Made by a program: the position numbers and the translations under genes. A stretch of DNA of 64,000 nucleotides from Saturnia japonica (lineage: Eukaryota; Arthropoda; Insecta; Lepidoptera; Saturniidae): the NCBI GenBank assembly GCA_033032175.1, contig CM065308.1, positions 19,649,590-19,713,589 on the forward strand, written 5' to 3'. This document shows positions 23,950 through 35,520 of this stretch, one piece after another. How positions within the stretch are numbered: the first letter of the stretch is position 1; the number at the start of each line of letters is the position of its first letter. Below the pieces are notes generated by a model. It did no database searches and was not told where the DNA came from. It saw only the letters and a list, made by a program, of their open reading frames with translations.

Positions 23950-24485
23950 GGGGCGTTAGGCTTTCTGGTCGAGGATTTTGGAAGCGAGAATTCTCGTTCG
24001 AGAATATAAATGAAAAATAGAGAAGAATATATTATTATTAAGAATAATTTATTATTTTCATCTTATTTTAAGGCATTTATGCTAGCCTACATTGAAGATT
24101 GTTATATTGAAAAAAAAAAAAAAAATATAATTAGAAGGCAGATCCTCAAAATAGATTTGATGGGTTAATTAGTTTACTGTGAAGTTAATTCCTGTTATTT
24201 TAGTTGAAAAAAATATTTTTTATTTAATTAAAAAACTGTGTGATTATTATTTTTAGTTACCTCAGAATATTCAAAGAACATACCTTTTAATTAAAATAAA
24301 TATCTCGATAAAAAAAATGTAAATTATAATAATTTAAACAAGATAATAGTTTATTGATATTGATGCTTATTTTATATTATTACATTATTTTGCATTTAAT
24401 TATCACTTTTATGGATATTTAGAAGTTTCGGAAATTTCTCGAACGCCCGAGAATTACCGGGAATTCTCGAGAAAAAAAATAATCC
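23950..24485. mobile_element. Possible MITE with degenerate inverted ends
   Basis: The left end (23966-24005: GTCGAGGATT..., GCGAGAATTCTCGTTCGAGA) and the complement of the right end (24430-24475: CTCGAGAATTCCCGG..., AATTCTCGGGCGTTCGAGAA) share words in the same order. This suggests terminal inverted repeats around a roughly 530-bp AT-rich core. The match is imperfect and target duplications were not found. Confidence 0.3.
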
Positions 24486-24572
24486 CAGAAAACTGAAACA
24501 GAAGCTTTGAAGTTTTACGTAAGCATGTTTTGAAGTAAAAACTTCTTTAGCATCGTTGTGATTTGAAAGTCA

Positions 24573-24956
24573 ATGAAACGAAAAAGCGGAAACGACAGTA
24601 AATTTTTGAAGATGCTGAGACTTCGTGATATGCTTTTATCAGCGGATATAAATGAGAACTTACAGGAATTGAGTATGTTATCCCTGAAACATAGACGCTT
24701 GGTAGCTGATCTGATGTTTTTATATAATTTGATGAACAATAAAATTGATTGTTCATGTTTGTTGGAACGAATTGGTCTAAGGACTACAACTAATACATAT
24801 CCGTAATCCCCAGACCTTTCACGTTCGTACAACCAAGATCAATTATGCCTGTAATTCAGTGTTGATAAGATGTACACAGTTATATAATGCTAAAGCTGAA
24901 AATTTCGATATATTTTTTGACAGTAATGCAGCGTTTAGAAGAAAAGCTATTGATTT
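24573..24956 (+). pseudogene. Non-LTR retrotransposon ORF2, C-terminal fragment
   Basis: The first frame reads MLLSADINENLQ, LSLKHRRLVADLMFLYNLMN and IDCSCLLERIGLR. This is the pattern 'RR..DL.FLYK..NG.iDC..LL..i.l' found after the reverse-transcriptase domain of Jockey/CR1-like LINEs. A frameshift near 24806 is followed by FHVRTTKINYACNSVLIRC and FRRKAIDLFRV then TGA, the usual C-terminus. It lacks everything upstream (5' truncation) and ends shortly before the (AC)n tract. Confidence 0.65.
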
Positions 24957-24983
24957 ATTCAGAGTTTGATAAATATATGTGAT

Positions 24984-24987
<4 letters not shown>

Positions 24988-25051
<64 letters not shown>

Positions 25052-25125
25052 GCCACACACACACACACACACACACACACACCACACACACAACACACAC
25101 ACAACACACAACACAAAACACATTC
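24988..25125. repeat. (AC)n microsatellite, about 135 bp
   Basis: A long AC run with a GCGCC interruption near 25049 and occasional CA losses toward the right. It sits directly after the LINE fragment, as often seen at LINE 3' ends. Confidence 0.95.
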
Positions 25126-25130
25126 ACGCC

Positions 25131-27525
25131 AGAAGCACTACATCGTTCTTTTTGATGCAAATAATATTTAATTAATAATTTCGTTGGGGTATAGAATTGT
25201 TATATCTTTATTGTAATACGATTAAAATCATTTTGGCTAAGCCAATATGTCAACTTAAATATGTATGTAAGTTAGAATTTAAGAGTTGTAGATTTCTTGA
25301 AATAAATAAATAAATAAAAAGAGACAAACACACAAATTCATAAGATTTAACATAGAAGAGAATGAGATAGGAAAGTTTTAGGCAATGGTAAAATGGTACA
25401 AAAGAGGTTTATTGCCGCGCAATAATGAATTTTATTACCTCACCAAAAAGTCACGAAACAAAAACTCTTTAGACAACATTTATGGCATTCTGTTACTGAT
25501 TGATATTGTGTTAGGTTACCATGGATATTTCAAATGTGCATTAATTGAAAATGATATTGTGATTATTGATTGTGAGTACTTGTATGTACATTTTCATAAA
25601 CTTTAAATTAGTGTGTATTTGATCGTTTTCTGAATTAAAAAAAACAAGGTTTCACTTCTACCACGTTTGAATTGCTCACATATTTTTTTTTATTATTTAT
25701 TGTTTCTTTGCTGACAAAGGGAGCGAGGTGGGTTCCAAAAAACGACTTTACAAGACAAAGTATAGTGTTCTCTTAAATGTAACGATGAGGTTAGTTTTCT
25801 GCGATTATAATTACATTATCGAAATGTTTTCCGATATAAGTTCCACTGTCATAAGACAAAAATAGCCGCAACTGTCATATTTTACAAAATTTAATTGTTT
25901 TTTAAATGTATATAATTTAAAAACGTGAATTATTTAAGTCGGACACCCAATAGTAATAACGTTCGTTTCGTTTTATAATATGTATTATTTGAATAACAAG
26001 CATAATGATGAAACGGTAGTAATTTAAAATTGGTCCATATGATACGCTATCCTTATATTATCCATATATATTCGCTGTTACATTGTAGAATAATATAGCT
26101 TAAAATTGTATTTTATTACTATATATTAATATTTTTAGCTATAAGTTCATCTTAGTTTTTACATATTTTATTTTTATTTATATCATTTATAATTAACGTC
26201 AATTTATTTAAACCGGGTGTAACCACAGTGAACAAAATGTAGCAAATCACAAATTTCATCACGGTCAAACACCACAATTATCTTTCTTACATTTACATCG
26301 CTTCACATATAATAACTCTTAAGAAACTTTATGTTGAATAGTTTAAATAAAATATAAAAACAAAAATAACCCAGTTTGATTAATGAGTATACACGGAAAT
26401 CCATGTCTAAGCGTGCCAGTCCGACACAATTGTCGTTGAAAGGAGGCATCCTAGTCCAAGAATACTGACAATTACAATTGCATTTAAATATTTTGTCTTT
26501 ACCGATGACATTTGGTTTGTTTTTCATTCAGATCCGAGGTAATGGGGCGATTTACATATAAAAAATATTGAATTTGCATATTATATGCGTAACTTAAATC
26601 GTGTAGTTAAGTTGAAAGAATTGTTTTTTAAAGACTTTTAAGAGTTAATCGCGAAATATACGGTTATGTGGTGTTAATTATTAAGAAATTTATACTAGAT
26701 CATAAAGTACTGAATTTATTACATGGTTTTATGTTAAAAAAAGTTATTAATGCAATCAAGTAAAATTAAATACTTCTTGGTTGTATTATGCAGAGTTATT
26801 ACAGTCTCATTTAATGATAGGTAATATTTGTCCATGTTTTCAGTTATGTCTGATTTTATTACATTCATCTGGGAGGTAAATATAGGACTGTTAATTTAAT
26901 ATTATTTTACTATTATTGTAAAGATATTATGTTATTTATTAAAAGTAATTATATAGTTGGCTACGTTTCAAAATTAAGTTTTAACTTCCATATTGACGGT
27001 GTAGGGTTTGTGGGGTATTCAGTAACGTCTGAGATAACTAAACCATTTACAACAGTAAACAGTGAAGTCATAATGACTGGCTTTGGTTTGTCACGTATCG
27101 GGATAATCCATTATATGTAGATCTAGCTACTATCGCTGTCGATATTATAATTTTTCACTAAAGTGAAGTCTTTATATCGAATTTTGAAACGAAGTTTCTT
27201 TTTGCACAATTGGAGGAAGGGAGTTAAACGGGGGAAAATGTGAGACTCGACCAACATTAAAAAGAGACAAACACATACATTTATAAGATTTTTAAGAATA
27301 TGACCGCCCTCAAATTGGCCTAGCTGTAATGACCAGACTTGTATATACGCACTTTTGTATGTACATTACGAGTAGTCAATAGTTCGATTTAAGACAATTT
27401 ATATAATATGTTTTTAAGTTATGAAATTAAATATTTAATCATTTTAGTAAATTTAACGCACTGATTATATTTATTATATATTATTATATTTTTATTGTTT
27501 ATATTTTATAATAATAATCTATATA
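25131..27525. other. Intronic sequence, nothing recognised
   Basis: About 2.4 kb of AT-rich DNA. Open frames of 60-75 codons (25385-25606, 26303-26527, 26929-27120) have no family resemblance and look like chance. Confidence 0.45.
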
Positions 27526-27680
27526 TACAGGGTTACTGGTAATTCACCGTATTCCCATTAGGAGTTGGTAGGGGTGATTATTTGAGACCCATATGCATTA
27601 TGCAAAAGTGAATCATTTTTGAGTTATCATGTTTCTTAGCTTTTATCAAAATAAGTCAAAAATGCAAAATCAACAATTTA
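27526..27680 (+). repeat. Possible transposon end ('ACAGGGTTACTGGTAATTC')
   Basis: The start TATACAGGGTTACTGGTAAT resembles ends of insect DNA elements I have seen, and it is followed by non-coding sequence. No matching inverted end was located, so it remains unclassified. Confidence 0.25.
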
Positions 27681-28079
27681 TTTAATTAAATTGAAAGGTT
27701 AAATTGATATTTAATAAACTATCAATTTAAATCTCATTTTTTCTTCTGATTTATAAAATCGATTAAACACGGGTTATTTTATCAATATTAAAACAACAAT
27801 TAAAGGTCCAAATTTAAAAATGCGAGACGAAAAACGATGTTATTTCAATATTTAATTGAGATTTTTTTTCTTCTAAAATGCCTTAAAACTAAAAAAATTA
27901 ACGTTTTGAAACTTGGCTTTATTACATTAAAAACAACCGTTTTCTTAGATCTCCGACAATGCATAATAACTAGAAACTTATTACAAAGAAACTAAAAAAA
28001 AATGATCACAAGAGAAACAGGCAAAAATTCGTATTCAAACTAAACTTGAGGTCGTTCTTTAAAATTTCCATAAAATTAA

Positions 28080-28232
28080 TTATAAATTAATTAATATTTA
28101 GGAGATAATGAAAAATTTAAATAATTTGTACTTGCGGGAAGAACATTATGATAGACTACATGGGTGCGTTGGCGGCGCGGTGTTTGTTGGATAAAATTAA
28201 CACGGGTGACACCGTGGGGCACAGTTAGTTTT
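28080..28232 (-). repeat. Helitron-like fragment
   Basis: It contains TAGGAGATAATGAAAAATTT, TGGGTGCGTTGGCGGCGCGG, GACACCGTGGGGCACAGTTA. It is the inverted equivalent of 32650-32780 and 47443-47590 and ends in an eroded CTAGT-type terminus. Confidence 0.5.
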
Positions 28233-28399
28233 GAATATACTGACTGCAGATCAAATTAACCAGAGCATACAAACGTAATATTCAAACATTACAATATTTA
28301 AATAAAAGGGTTACTATAGTTTTACCTAAATTTAGCCATTCAAAATTAAATAGGTAGCGAGGTGCGGTCGAAGCGACCATATAAATTGCCTTAAGATAG

Positions 28400-28455
28400 G
28401 ACTGCACCAAGGTGGCGCGCCGCGCCGTACAGCTCCGCTCTAGTGCAGTCACACA
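28400..28455. repeat. G+C-rich short palindrome-like block
   Basis: It starts GGACTGCACC and ends TAGTGCAGTC, with a GGCGCGCCGCGCC core. The outer GACTGCA/TGCAGTC arms pair, giving a hairpin of about 50 bases. It may be a solo transposon end. Confidence 0.35.
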
Positions 28456-29433
28456 TTTATGCGTTAAAAATATAGAAACGTTGTTTTATCAAAAAACAAT
28501 TACAAAGTTTATTGTGCGCTAGTTATTATTAGTTATGTGTCCATAAAAAAGCTCCACTTTTCAATTAATAGTGATGCGTCACAAACTCATATTGATGCTA
28601 AAATAATAATATTTTGAGGTAACTATTTTGCTGTGCAATCAGTTTTTTTGATTATTATTGGGACTTTTTATATAAAAAAAGGAGTATTTTTTGATTTACA
28701 GTTAAATACTAGCCTTTTTTAAATAGGTCTTTTTTATTCTTTCTTCTTCTATTTCACAAATAAATTTATTTACAACCTTTTGTTAAAGGTATCCTATTAA
28801 ACCTCTGGGGTTTGTCTTAGCATACCATAACCTGAGATTTTAAGTGTTTAAGTCTAACGTTCAGTTAATATTTCATTATAGTTTAATAAATTTATACAAT
28901 TGATTTGATGTAGTAATTTTTAAGTTGGTGTTTCATGTTTTTAGAGCTAAGAAACTTATTTATTTTTATTGAGAAATTTCATTTATATTTAAAAAGTCAT
29001 AAACCAAAAATGGTATATACAATTTTATAATGCTCTTTGGTGAAGTTATTGAACCCTGTTAATTTGAAATAGGATTGCAAATAAAATTACTGTAGTGTGG
29101 TTATTGCACTTTACGGGCTGCGCTTTCCCATGCAGTATGAAATTAGACATTTTATTAAGATCATTAATGATTACTGTATCGATACTAAATTTATATAAAA
29201 ATAAATTTTATCGTTTTCTTGATGTACAATATTGCGATTAACTGGTGTTAGGAATTACTTGCTATTGCCCTGGAAAGTACCAAGGTAGCTAGGTATGCTA
29301 TCATCAGTTTTTATGTCGGTTAATGTTATTATTGAAGCGACGATGTGTAGTCGTACTGACTGTCTGTAGCAGAGTTTCCAGGTGATTGATCTTATTTTCC
29401 CCTGAACCTAACTCTAATCACCCTAATATGTAG
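28456..29433. other. Intronic sequence, nothing recognised
   Basis: AT-rich, no supported feature. Confidence 0.45.
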
Positions 29434-30028
29434 GGATCCGTACCTCAAAGGGAAAAAAGGAACTTTTATAGGATCACTTCGTTGTCCCTATGTCTGTCGG
29501 TCTTTTTCTCAAGAGCGCGTGGAGGTATCAAGTTGAAATTAATATCAAATACTCAGGTTTATAATCCCTTGGAGCTGTATTACAATCAAGCTTCTAAGTC
29601 AACGCAACGAAAAGATACGGACGTTTATGCCGCATATTTCAACACTAACTAAGGGAATAAAAATGAATAGGATACATCTAGTTGACCTAGAATCATAAAA
29701 TTTGGCAAAAAGCAATATTTTACAGCACAAATAAAGAAAAACGTCAAAAAAAAAACCCGTAAATTTGTAGTTACCTCATTAAAAAAACATATTTTCACGA
29801 TTATAAGCTTATTTGCAGTTGGTAAACTAACCGCGGCCTATGTCGATGTATGAGGACAACAGTTTTGTAATGGCAAAGTTAAGTTTGTCCCTCAATATAG
29901 TTGAACTTTTTGTTAGAATGGTTTGGTGCTCTCTTTAGTAATGTTACCTCATTATTTCGGTGAATGTGGCTGTATAATTACGGAACCGCCGTTGCGCGAG
30001 TTTGACTCGCACTTGGCCGGTTTTTTTA
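29434..30028 (-). mobile_element. Abundant lepidopteran repeat ending 'TTGGCCGGTTTTT'
   Basis: The right end CGCGAGTTTGACTCGCACTT then GGCCGGTTTTTTT is the complement of the very common lepidopteran motif 'AACCGGCCAAGTGCGAGTC'. The left end carries the companion motif GGATCCGTACCTCAAAGGG (the 'GGGTTCCGTACCTCAAAGG' type). The roughly 600-bp interior is non-coding. Family recognition is from memory. Confidence 0.55.
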
Positions 30029-31170
30029 TAGAACCCCTAAACTTATATTTATAGTCCGCCTTATGGTAAACGGTTACCCGTACCCTATGGTCATATAGCC
30101 TAAAGTCAACCATGAAACTCTTCTCCAAGGAACTCTGGAAACCCTTCTTACTGCAGTAACACAACACAAGGTTGTTTGGCTGCGATCTTCTCTAAGGTAA
30201 TGGTAGTAGGTATTTTACCAGTGAGGCTGCCCTAATTAGAGAGAAATCGCTGGCCGCATTTTTTTCATCCCATCCATCCCTTTACTTTTGTCTTCTAAAT
30301 TTCTTCGTAGGGCCTTAAAATTCCTTATTTAGGGGAAAATCCTGTGATCTGGCAATAGTGGTTCGTAGTCGGACTCGGGTTTGATGTCTGTAATTAAAAT
30401 AAGATTGCGATGTAGGGAGTCATTGTAAAGTTTATATCCAGTTACGTGGAAGTCTATTTACAACGATATGACGTACCATATAGAAATGTCAGAATGATCA
30501 TTTTACCATTGATTTACAGTAAGCGCGTACGGGTGTATTTTGTCACCGTGACTGTTTTGTTACCCTTGTCAATTCTTCTTCACTCAATTGATAGATATGA
30601 TATATATTGAAATTTATAGTGATAGAAGTGATTGCTCATTAAAATGGAGAAGTGGATAGCTTAATCTGCCTTTTCGATATACAACGTACCTATAGCTGTA
30701 TTTTTTTCCTCTACGTTACCTATAAGCAAAATATGTTATGTAATGGGTTTCGACTATGTTCGAATCTAAGCTTCGTGTACCTACAATCTACTTTTAACTG
30801 AAAAATCCATATAACTATGACCGACGGTTGAGGCGAGCGGCATCACAAAAGGAACATAGGTTCTGTAAGGGACCTTTTTTATTTTTAAGTATTTAGACTT
30901 TGAAAACAATTGTAGGAAAAACATAGATTTAGTATAGTATAGATTCACAATAAGTTGAATAAAACGAGACCAAAATTGAGGTATGGCGGAAACAGTTTTA
31001 CTACGACAAAGTTAAGTTTGTCTCTCAACCCAGTTTATGTTTTCATTGCAACAATGTTCGATTTTCATAGTTTATTACCGTCAGTAATGTAGCTATACAA
31101 TTTTACCTAACTGCTTACGCTGTTATACGTACTTATTATTTACTAGCAACAACCCGGGCTTTTGTTCGTG
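30029..31170. other. Intronic sequence, nothing firm
   Basis: A stretch near 30985-31030 (CAAAGTTAAGTTTGTCTCTCAACC) repeats a piece of the preceding element (29873-29898), so part of this block is probably an eroded relative of it. No gene. Confidence 0.4.
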
Positions 31171-31749
31171 TTAGGGCTTGTGTAGACAGCACCGCGGACG
31201 CACTGCCGCCGCTCCGCCACCGCGCAGCCGCCACGCCTTCACCGCGCTATGCTCTGTACACGCGCCACCGCCTTGATTTGCCATATCACTGTACATTAAT
31301 AGTAATACATACATCCATTGCTAGTCACGAACATCTTACGTGTAGGCATAATGAATATGAAGAATTTAACTAAAAAAAGGAGGTAGTGTTTGCATACTAT
31401 ATGTAAAGAAATGGCTAAATAAAAGTAAGAAGTCAAATAAACACTTATGGGTTCATCCTATTTTGATGCAAAGACAACAACATGGTGGATTCCATACACT
31501 TTATAAAGATCTACGAAAAGATTAGTGTAAGTTTTGTGACTATCTTCGGATGAATATCAAAATTGCATGCACTAACTTTATTTAGTTAAACTCAACATGT
31601 TTATTATTCTTACACGTATAATTTTTGTGGTTAGCACTGTATTACATAAAACGGTACAGTGATATAGTAATCATGCGGCGGCAGCGCGGTGGCGGCGCGA
31701 AGCCGGCGCGTTTGCGGCGCGTCCGCGGTGTCGTCTACACGAGCCCTTA
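31171..31749. mobile_element. Non-autonomous DNA element with G+C-rich terminal inverted repeats
   Basis: Left end TTAGGGCTTGTGTAGACAGC then ACCGCGGACGC; right end, complemented, TTAAGGGCTCGTGTAGACGA then CACCGCGGACGC. Similarity continues inward, including the shared word ATATCACTGTAC, giving inverted repeats of roughly 100-130 bp around an AT-rich core. TTA(A) at both borders could be a piggyBac-like TTAA target site, with one A lost on the left. There is no reading frame. Confidence 0.65.
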
Positions 31750-32535
31750 ATCGGTACTTCATGTAACGAAATGTGCCGAAACGTGACACGTCCTTGAAAT
31801 TTCACTCTCAATTCTCGTCCAATGATCGAATCGCTACATATAAAGTTTCACTTTAAAACAAGCACCCGTTGACCACATCGGCAACGGTTTAGCGGGACGC
31901 GTTTTCTACACGCGCGAAAACCGTTCTTTAATCGATTCCAAATTATTCGATTTAAATTTATAATATTCCGATGTTGAAAGTAATAATGGGATGGGTGATT
32001 GGGATGAAACAGTGTTTTACGACGCGTAATGCCGCTCTTGTAATAAAACGTAAAGGGTTCGGAATTACTACATCTTTTTTAAAATGGTAATTGTGTTCAT
32101 CATCAATTGCCGATGGATTTAAATCTCTTGGTGGTCACCGTTGTGTTTGGATTATGCTATGCTTACCATCAGGGACAGAACCGAATATGCCGAGCTATTA
32201 TATTTTTAAAAAAATCTGCCAATGTCTCGTTAATATGATATTTTTCTAATCATTTATGGTTATGAATTAAAATAAAACTCGACAATAACGCATAGGGATT
32301 ACTAACTAATTCGCCTTTTATGCGAGGGTTCACGGTTATTTCTTGTCTCCAGGTCAATATATTTTAGAGTTTAATTCAATTCTTTGATCGATTCCATTTA
32401 TACGGTCATTATTCGTAATAACAATCCAAGCAAAAATGTAAGTGCTTTTTAGTATTGCTGTCACACAAGTTGAGGCTCAACTTCTTTGGGTAACTAAACT
32501 TGTTACAGACGACAACGTTTTTGTTTACTTATATG
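31750..32535. other. Intronic sequence, CpG-richer near 31780-31925
   Basis: The left part has words such as GGGACGCGTTTTCTACACGC. Nothing is assignable; the rest is AT-rich. Confidence 0.4.
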
Positions 32536-32554
32536 TACATTAATATTACAGAGC

Positions 32555-32800
32555 TTTAAGAGATTGTTTGTTTGTTTGAACAGGCGCATATCTGGAACTA
32601 CCAGTCAGATTCGAAAAATCTTTTTTAGTTTCATAGTCTCCTAGATGTACCCATGGTTTCACCCGTGTAAATCTTATCCGACAAACACTGCGCCGCCAAC
32701 GCACCCCGTAGTCTATCATAACTGTTATTCCCGCAAGTACAAATTATTTAAATTTTTCATTATCTCCTAAACTATGTATCGAAATATCATACTCTATACA
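32555..32800 (-). repeat. Helitron-like fragments
   Basis: It contains GTTTGTTTGTTTGAACAGGC and GGAACTACCAGTCAGATTCG, then CCATGGTTTCACCCGTGTAA and ACACTGCGCCGCCAACGCAC. Two parts of the same family are juxtaposed (a break at about 32648), so it is a rearranged or nested copy. Confidence 0.5.
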
Positions 32801-32811
32801 TTATTATTAAA

Positions 32812-33272
32812 CTAGCTGTGCTCCACGGTTTCACCCATATTAATTTTAATGTTTAATGTTATATAAGTTTAATGTTAATATGCCATGTCTAAAAATAATG
32901 CTTATAAATCACTTTTTAATTTTCAACAAATTTTTATCACAAAATACTATATTGTTGCTTAGGTATAAGAGATAGGCATATGCTATTCCTGACTTTTTTT
33001 TTAAATACTAAGATCCAATATTATTATAGAACATTGTATTTCCGTATCATTAACGATTACGCCAGCGCACGCTGTTATAGCAGTTCGGGAGGGCCTCGAC
33101 TTCCGACTTACGTAACAAAATTCAATATTTAAAGCTATCTGAGAGTTATAGCCTAATCTTAAATAGCTTATACTATTCTTCCAGAGCCTGGCTATTATAT
33201 ACAAAAATAATTTTTCGAATCCGATTGGTAGTTCCAGAGATTAGCGTATTTTCCGCTTTATTATAAGTGTAG
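32812..33272 (-). mobile_element. Helitron-like element, copy related to 47441-48092
   Basis: It starts ACTAGCTGTGCTCCACGGTT and contains GATAGGCATATGCTATTCC, ATTACGCCAGCGCACGC and AATTTTTCGAATCCGATTGG in the same order as 47441-48092. On the minus strand it ends CTAGT. Non-coding. Confidence 0.55.
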
Positions 33273-33462
33273 ACTAGCAAGCCCGGCCACGTGATTGTAG
33301 TGCTGTTTTGGAGTTTATTTATTAACATTGATCCGATCGCTACCATACTTTACAGGATCCCCCGCTGGGATAATTTGAAGATTGTCTGAAAATGTCACCA
33401 AAATCACTCCAGCCGTTTTGGAGTCCATATGGAACATACACACATACATTGTTATATAAATA
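33273..33462 (+). repeat. Retroposon-like repeat, inverted copy of 35345-35520
   Basis: It starts ACTAGCAAGCCCGGCCACGT. The blocks GATCGCTACCA, GAAGATTGTCTGAAAAT and CCGTTTTGGAGTCCATATGG all recur, complemented, in 35345-35520. About 170 bp aligns. Confidence 0.6.
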
Positions 33463-34130
33463 GATTTATCGAGGAAGGTTGTAGGTTATTTGACTTCACG
33501 CTACAACTTTTTTTTTCTGATTGGCTATACTGTTAGCTTTAAGGGCTCTAGAGCCACTGACAGCTTTTACAGCTTCACCGTGGGTTGGGAGCGAGCGCTT
33601 AAGGCACTCAGCCGCGAAAGCGTGGGCAACATGCGCGCAAGAGTGCCAAAGTGGCCGGACCTCGGCTTGGGCTGTCGCCGCAGTTACAATTAAGTAGCGA
33701 AATAGCTAATTTCCCATCCGTAGATTTCGATCTAAAGTAACATATGCATATATAAATGTTTAGGCATCCTGGGTGGAAGGAAGAAACAGGTGTATATGTA
33801 TTTAGTGTTTTGTAAGTTTTTGTCTACACTAGTACAAAAAAAGGAAAAAAAAGTTCCTTACAGAACCTATGTACCTATGTGGGGTGCAGTGTAATGGTGT
33901 CTGTGAGTAGCTAGAGGTTGCAAGTGCATTGTCACTTAATCGCGCTAGCGGTTGCTAGACTCAAGGGCTCCATACCGAGGGAAAGGACTGAAAGATGCTT
34001 GAGTTGCCGCAGAGAGGGTGGACGTGGCGGGTGTGCGGACTACTCTAAAGAGCGGAAGTGACCAAGAAATCCAAGCAATCAAGTTGTAGCTAAGACTACA
34101 CGGGTGAAACTGTGGGCCACAACTAGTTAT
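33463..34130 (-). mobile_element. Helitron-like copy interrupted by the poly(A) retroposon
   Basis: Helitron-like sequence (TTTATCGAGGAAGGTTGTAG, CTTCACGCTACAAC) stops at 33505. It resumes near 34075 with TCAAGTTGTAGCTAAGACTA and ends GGGTGAAACTGTGGGCCACA then ACTAGT. The block between (33506-34070) starts with a T-run and is the retroposon family described at 48251. Confidence 0.55.
33506..34070 (-). mobile_element. Poly(A) retroposon of unknown family, copy 1
   Basis: On the minus strand its 3' end reads GCTAACAGTATAGCCAATCA followed by an A-run. About 550 bp aligns colinearly with 48252-48795, including GCCGCGAAAGCGTG, CCAAAGTGGCCGGAC, GTGTATATGTATTTAGT and GACTCAAGGG. The poly(A)-side boundary shared by copies at 33506, 48252 and 60371 is what marks it as a retroposon. 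No coding frame. Confidence 0.6.
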
Positions 34131-34814
34131 GTATAATTATGAACCCATCCTCACGTAAGTTTATTTGAGTTTTATTTTTATGTCGTCTGTTTTTCATTTT
34201 AAAACAGTATTTTAATGTCGTAAATAAGGTTTTTATTGTAGTGTAATAGTGGTTTTACCTTGGATCACCGCTGCGTATATTTAAATGATGCTATATTGTA
34301 GTCTTTAACACTGGTTCAGATAATTATCATATAAATTTAATGTAAATTTAGTAAAGTTCAGTTGTTTACAGGAGCTATTTATATTATCGATGATGTATGT
34401 ATGCGTAAATTATACCTTATTGGCATTTTGATTTAAGTATTGTATTCATAGAAAGCTTTGCTCCTGTAATTATTTTGTTATAAGAACAACTATTTATTGT
34501 TAGAATTTGAATTGAAAACCTTTATTTACCTCAGTCCAACACTTTTATCAGATTAAATAAATTAAATTTTCATTAATTAAATCAACATTACAATCTGGAA
34601 TATTTTTAAAAGAGTGAGATAGTCGTTAGCAATGCAAAACACTTTTCAACGAATACTTAATTAACTTAGTGTTAAATTTTTTTTTAAATAGAACTAAGCT
34701 GACAAATAAGTATACGGCTCGCCTTATGTTAAGCGGTTACCGTAACCTATGGATATAGTCGCTATATTAGTTTAGTTTTAGTATCGTATCAAGTAAATAA
34801 AAAACTCTTTATAA
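34131..34814. other. Intronic sequence, nothing recognised
   Basis: AT-rich, no supported feature. Confidence 0.45.
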
Positions 34815-34819
34815 GATTA

Positions 34820-35020
34820 CTAGCAATGTCCTGGGTTCGATTCCCAGGTCGATCAACAGTATTATTAGGTTTTTCTATGAAATTCTCAGTAGCACCTCGG
34901 AGTTTGGCTCTATGCCTGATTAATGGGCCATGGGACCTAAAAAAACATACACGGTGAACTGTGCGTATTTATTAGTACAGCTCTGCCTAGCCCTTCGGGG
35001 AATACGAACGTGATGGTATC
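34820..35020 (+). mobile_element. tRNA-derived SINE, + strand
   Basis: It has a B-box GGGTTCGATTCCCAGGTCGA, then TTTCTATGAAATTCTCAGTA, GGGCCATGGGACCTAAAAAA and the tail region GCCTAGCCCTTCGGGGAATA. This is a well-known lepidopteran SINE layout. Relatives lie at 36670-36800 (+) and 52190-52375 (-). Confidence 0.65.
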
Positions 35021-35344
35021 CTATGTTCGCGTCCTTGAACCTCCTTCACCATGGATTTCTTGAAACTCTACCAGCAGACTGCCCCAGGCAGAAAAGGGGA
35101 TTATCTTCAAAGAAATTTATCTTTGCACCACCCTCTCTTAGATGGTTCAAAGATAAGAGTGGATGCAGGAATTCTTTCATTTCATTACAATTCATTACAT
35201 ACTGCCGTATATAAAACGTATCTAAAACATATTCGTAATACAAAATATTCATTCGGTGTTTGTCTATTAGAAATTGTTACACTTAGCGTAGTCCATAATA
35301 TTAATGTAAGCAATAGTAGACGAACCTTTATATTATGTGTATGT

Positions 35345-35520
35345 AAATCGTTGTATATATGTTCTCTGTGGACTCCAAAACGACTGAAACAATTTTCATA
35401 AAATTTTCAGACAATCTTCATATTAGCAAAGCGGATGATCCTGAATAGATTGGTAGCGATCATATCAATTTTTAATGGACTCCAAAACCGAGTAACGCGT
35501 GGCTGGGTTTGGTAGTAAAT
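35345..35520 (-). repeat. Retroposon-like repeat, inverted partner of 33273-33462
   Basis: GTGGACTCCAAAACGACTGA at the left; GGACTCCAAAACCGAGTAAC and GCGTGGCTGGGT at the right. It pairs with 33273-33462. Confidence 0.6.

Noticed and set aside
24843..25175. Frames with long His-Thr or Cys-Val runs
   Set aside because: Translation of the (AC)n microsatellite, not a protein.
27526..27680. ACAGGGTTACTGGTAATTC considered as a complete transposon
   Set aside because: No inverted or direct partner end could be located nearby.
33490..33693. 67-codon frame with an RNA-like, GC-richer composition
   Set aside because: It lies inside the poly(A) retroposon, and the frame is not kept in the 48252 copy.
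34830..34860. GGGTTCGATTCCCAGGTCGA considered as a tRNA gene
   Set aside because: Only the B-box is tRNA-like. No cloverleaf or acceptor stem can be drawn, and the downstream sequence is SINE body.
35023..35401. Overlapping frames of 63-116 codons after the SINE at 34820-35020
   Set aside because: Three frames on both strands overlap and none resembles a known family. The longest runs into the inverted repeat at 35345.
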